NCBI GenBank assembly: GCA_018824925.1
Contig: JAHJFH010000264.1
Coordinates: 1 to 6,384, forward strand
Direction: 5' to 3'
Source: Thermoplasmatota archaeon
Lineage (GTDB): Archaea > Thermoplasmatota > E2 > DHVEG-1
DNA length: 6,384 nt
Below are positions 4,956-6,384 of the stretch, in pieces. The translations under genes were made by a program, and so were the position numbers. Numbering within the stretch: position 1 is the stretch's first letter; each line of letters opens with the position of its first letter. The notes beneath the pieces are model-generated. The model made no database searches and was not told the origin of the DNA. It saw nothing but the letters and a program-made list of their open reading frames with translations.

Positions 4956-5090
4956 CACACATCCTCGCTTTGCTTTATTGTCTCATAGCTATATCTGAAT
5001 AAAGTATTATACAACCAGGTATTATCATCTAACTCTATTTTCTAATTAGTATATATCACAATAGCGGGAACAAAAAAAAAAGAAAAAATA
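4956..5090. other. Spacer between convergent genes
   Basis: AT-rich, with no reading frame of note. It contains the minus-strand terminator at its right end. No clear oligo-T stop for the plus-strand operon is visible; the best is the CTTTGCTTTATT region around 4970. Confidence 0.5.
5072..5088 (-). terminator. Oligo-T terminator of the FN3/PKD surface-protein gene
   Basis: On the minus strand two T runs (six, then ten Ts separated by C) start three bases after the TAA stop. No hairpin precedes them, as usual for archaeal termination. Confidence 0.6.
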
Positions 5091-6384
5091 TTAGAGAATA
5101 AATTGGCTAATAAACCTATACAATAGGGGAAACCAATTCGCAATACACTCTAAAAAGGTAGTGATAAACATACCTTTCAGGATTGGCATCGATACTTCAA
5201 GAAGTCCCCAATCACTTTCTAACCCATACGCATCCCGTGCTTTTGCACGAATTGTATAAGTATCCTTAACCGTCCAGGTATGCGATACAATCGCTTCCTC
5301 ACCGGAGGCATAGGGGCCAATCCATTCCTCTATTGATCCATCACCCCATTCTATATAGTACCAAACATCCTCAATATCTTCATCGGTTGAGATAAACGTA
5401 TAGTCATAGGGTGTACCAGCTTTTCCATTTACTTTTCCAGATATATCTGGTATTGTTGGTGTAGCATTAAGTCGTTCAGTTGTGAAACTCCATATAGGTC
5501 CTTCAGTGATAGCACCAAAAGAATCCGTAGCTACAATTTTCCAGTAATAAGTGGTAATGCAATCAAGGGTACCAACATCGTAGGTGGTAACAGTTAAATC
5601 TTCTGCCTCTAATGGAGGATAAGATGCAGTACCAAAGTAGACATCATAGGTTACAGAATCCCCATCTGGATCACCACCAGTCCAGCTTATATCCATATCA
5701 ATGTCAACATCGGTTACCTGATCTGGTTGAACAGGACTACTGGGCATATTTGGAGCAGCATTTCCCCGGGTGGTAAACTGCCATTGTGGTCCACTTGTCG
5801 TTTCCCCATAGTTATCCCACGCTACGATCTTCCAATAATAGGTAGTAAGAAAACTCATCGTTCCAGTATCATATATTGAAAATGTTTGATTCGTACTGAC
5901 TAATGGAGGAGGGGATGTAGTACCAAAATACACATCATAAGTTACGGGATCGCCATCAGGATCACCACCGGTCCAGCTAAGATCAACCGTAATACCTATA
6001 TTTATTCCTTGATCAGGAGGAGTTGGATTGCTTGGTATATTTGGACCAACATTTCCACGAGTAGTGAAATGCCATTGTGGTCCCGTTGTCGTTGCGTTGG
6101 AGTCATCCCAGGCAACAATTTGCCAATAATGGGTGGTAAGAAAACTCATGGTTCCCGGATCATATGAGGTTGTGGATTGATTATTTATTACCTTTGGTGG
6201 AGGTGAGGTAGTACCAAAGTAGACATCATAGGTCACAGGATCACCATTAGGATCTCCACCAACCCAACTGATATCTGCAGTAAGACTTACGGTAGTTGCA
6301 GCATTTGGTGGATTTGGATTGGATGGAATATTTGGCGGACTATTTTCAGTAGAATATAATTCAATAAATCGACCGTTACCCGTA
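5091..6384 (-). CDS. FN3-like repeat and PKD surface protein, 5'-partial
   Basis: The C-terminal 430 residues of a larger protein; the frame stays open to the right edge of the window, so the GTG at 6236 is not the start. Domains by visible residue: the end of a preceding unit (1-14); three FN3-like units of 97-98 residues (15-111, 112-208, 209-306), each with ISWxGGDPDGD, TYDVYFGT, a TTYYWKIVAWD strand and a closing QWxFTT; a PKD domain (307-398) with EWGDGS and SHTWTVKDTY; and a hydrophobic tail (399-430). Such beta-domain strings act as stalks or adhesion modules on exported archaeal proteins; an N-terminal catalytic or binding domain may lie outside the window. There is no PGF-type archaeosortase signal. 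The PKD unit resembles the one in the twin nitroreductase (WxGPYxSG, RVKAKDSNG/RAKARDAYG). Function beyond surface display is unknown. Confidence 0.85.
   Translation of the reverse strand, partial: TGNGRFIELYSTENSPPNIPSNPNPPNAATTVSLTADISWVGGDPNGDPVTYDVYFGTTSPPPKVINNQSTTSYDPGTMSFLTTHYWQIVAWDDSNATTTGPQWHFTTRGNVGPNIPSNPTPPDQGINIGITVDLSWTGGDPDGDPVTYDVYFGTTSPPPLVSTNQTFSIYDTGTMSFLTTYYWKIVAWDNYGETTSGPQWQFTTRGNAAPNMPSSPVQPDQVTDVDIDMDISWTGGDPDGDSVTYDVYFGTASYPPLEAEDLTVTTYDVGTLDCITTYYWKIVATDSFGAITEGPIWSFTTERLNATPTIPDISGKVNGKAGTPYDYTFISTDEDIEDVWYYIEWGDGSIEEWIGPYASGEEAIVSHTWTVKDTYTIRAKARDAYGLESDWGLLEVSMPILKGMFITTFLECIANWFPLLYRFISQFIL
5094..5189 (-). other. C-terminal hydrophobic tail, possible surface-retention signal
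   Basis: The last 32 residues start MPILKG and contain FITTFLE, NWFPLLYRF and a final hydrophobic FIL. The tail is more amphipathic than a standard membrane helix and lacks a following basic cluster. From memory, comparable ends with MP, a FL-x-F-L segment and NxFPxL occur on other PKD proteins of uncultured Thermoplasmatota. A retention or sorting role is inference. Confidence 0.4.
5466..5759 (-). repeat. FN3-like repeat unit 3, more diverged
   Basis: 98-residue unit keeping GGDPDGDSVTYDVYFGT and TTYYWKIVATD but with a different linker (PSSPVQPDQVTDVDID) and end (SFTTERLN). It lies next to the PKD domain and is the oldest-looking copy. Confidence 0.75.
5760..6050 (-). repeat. FN3-like repeat unit 2
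   Basis: 97-residue unit with exactly the same length as unit 1 and no gaps in the alignment, ending QFTTRGN. The constant 291-bp period indicates fairly recent in-frame duplication. Confidence 0.8.
6051..6341 (-). repeat. FN3-like repeat unit 1
   Basis: 97-residue unit with a Pro/Asn-rich linker (PPNIPSNPNPPN), then the beta domain ending HFTTRGN. By eye about two thirds of residues match unit 2, including an identical GDPVTYDVYFGTTSPPP and GTMSFLTT. Confidence 0.8.

Noticed and set aside
6234..6236. GTG at 6236 as the start of the FN3/PKD gene
   Set aside because: It lies inside a repeat unit (GGDPNGDP-V-TYDVYF) and the frame continues in register to the window edge, so it is an internal Val codon.

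Overview
The window looks like an AT-rich euryarchaeal genome, most likely a Thermoplasmatota lineage of the sediment (Marine Benthic Group D) kind. The signs are archaeal: TATA-box promoters about 25 bases before expected transcript starts, GGTGA/GGAGG ribosome sites, short oligo-T ends, compact unlinked genes, secreted PKD/FN3-type proteins, and small archaeal families (tandem winged-helix DUF2582, YbjQ/UPF0145). The lineage assignment is inference from protein style; there is no rRNA or tRNA here to settle it.

Layout. (1) Bases 2-1849, plus strand: the 3' part of a gene for an exported protein with two nitroreductase (SagB-like) domains, a PKD domain and a C-terminal beta domain. Its true start lies just left of the window, because the reading frame before the Met at 56 encodes a signal peptide. 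(2) Bases 1850-2322: two very small plus-strand genes, each with its own TATA box: a 51-residue two-CxxC zinc ribbon (2003-2158) and a probable 29-residue basic peptide starting with TTG (2233-2322). (3) Bases 2323-2730: no convincing protein gene. It holds a candidate small RNA with promoter, GC-rich hairpin and oligo-T end, inside a 12-bp perfect inverted repeat. (4) Bases 2731-3141, minus strand: a protein made of two tandem DUF2582 winged helices. (5) A 333-base divergent spacer, then a transglutaminase-like protein at 3475-4347. (6) Bases 4399-4955: a two-gene operon with a four-base ATGA overlap, encoding a two-helix membrane protein and a YbjQ-family protein. (7) Bases 5091-6384, minus strand: the C-terminal part of a cell-surface protein with three near-identical FN3-like repeats, a PKD domain and a hydrophobic C-terminal tail.

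The two ends of the window therefore carry large exported proteins sharing a closely related PKD module, suggesting one surface/exoprotein repertoire. The genes between are mostly single-gene units with no evident common pathway. The most unusual item is the exported twin nitroreductase, in which the flavin-site motifs appear to be split between the two domains. The small-RNA locus and the doubled DUF2582 protein come next.
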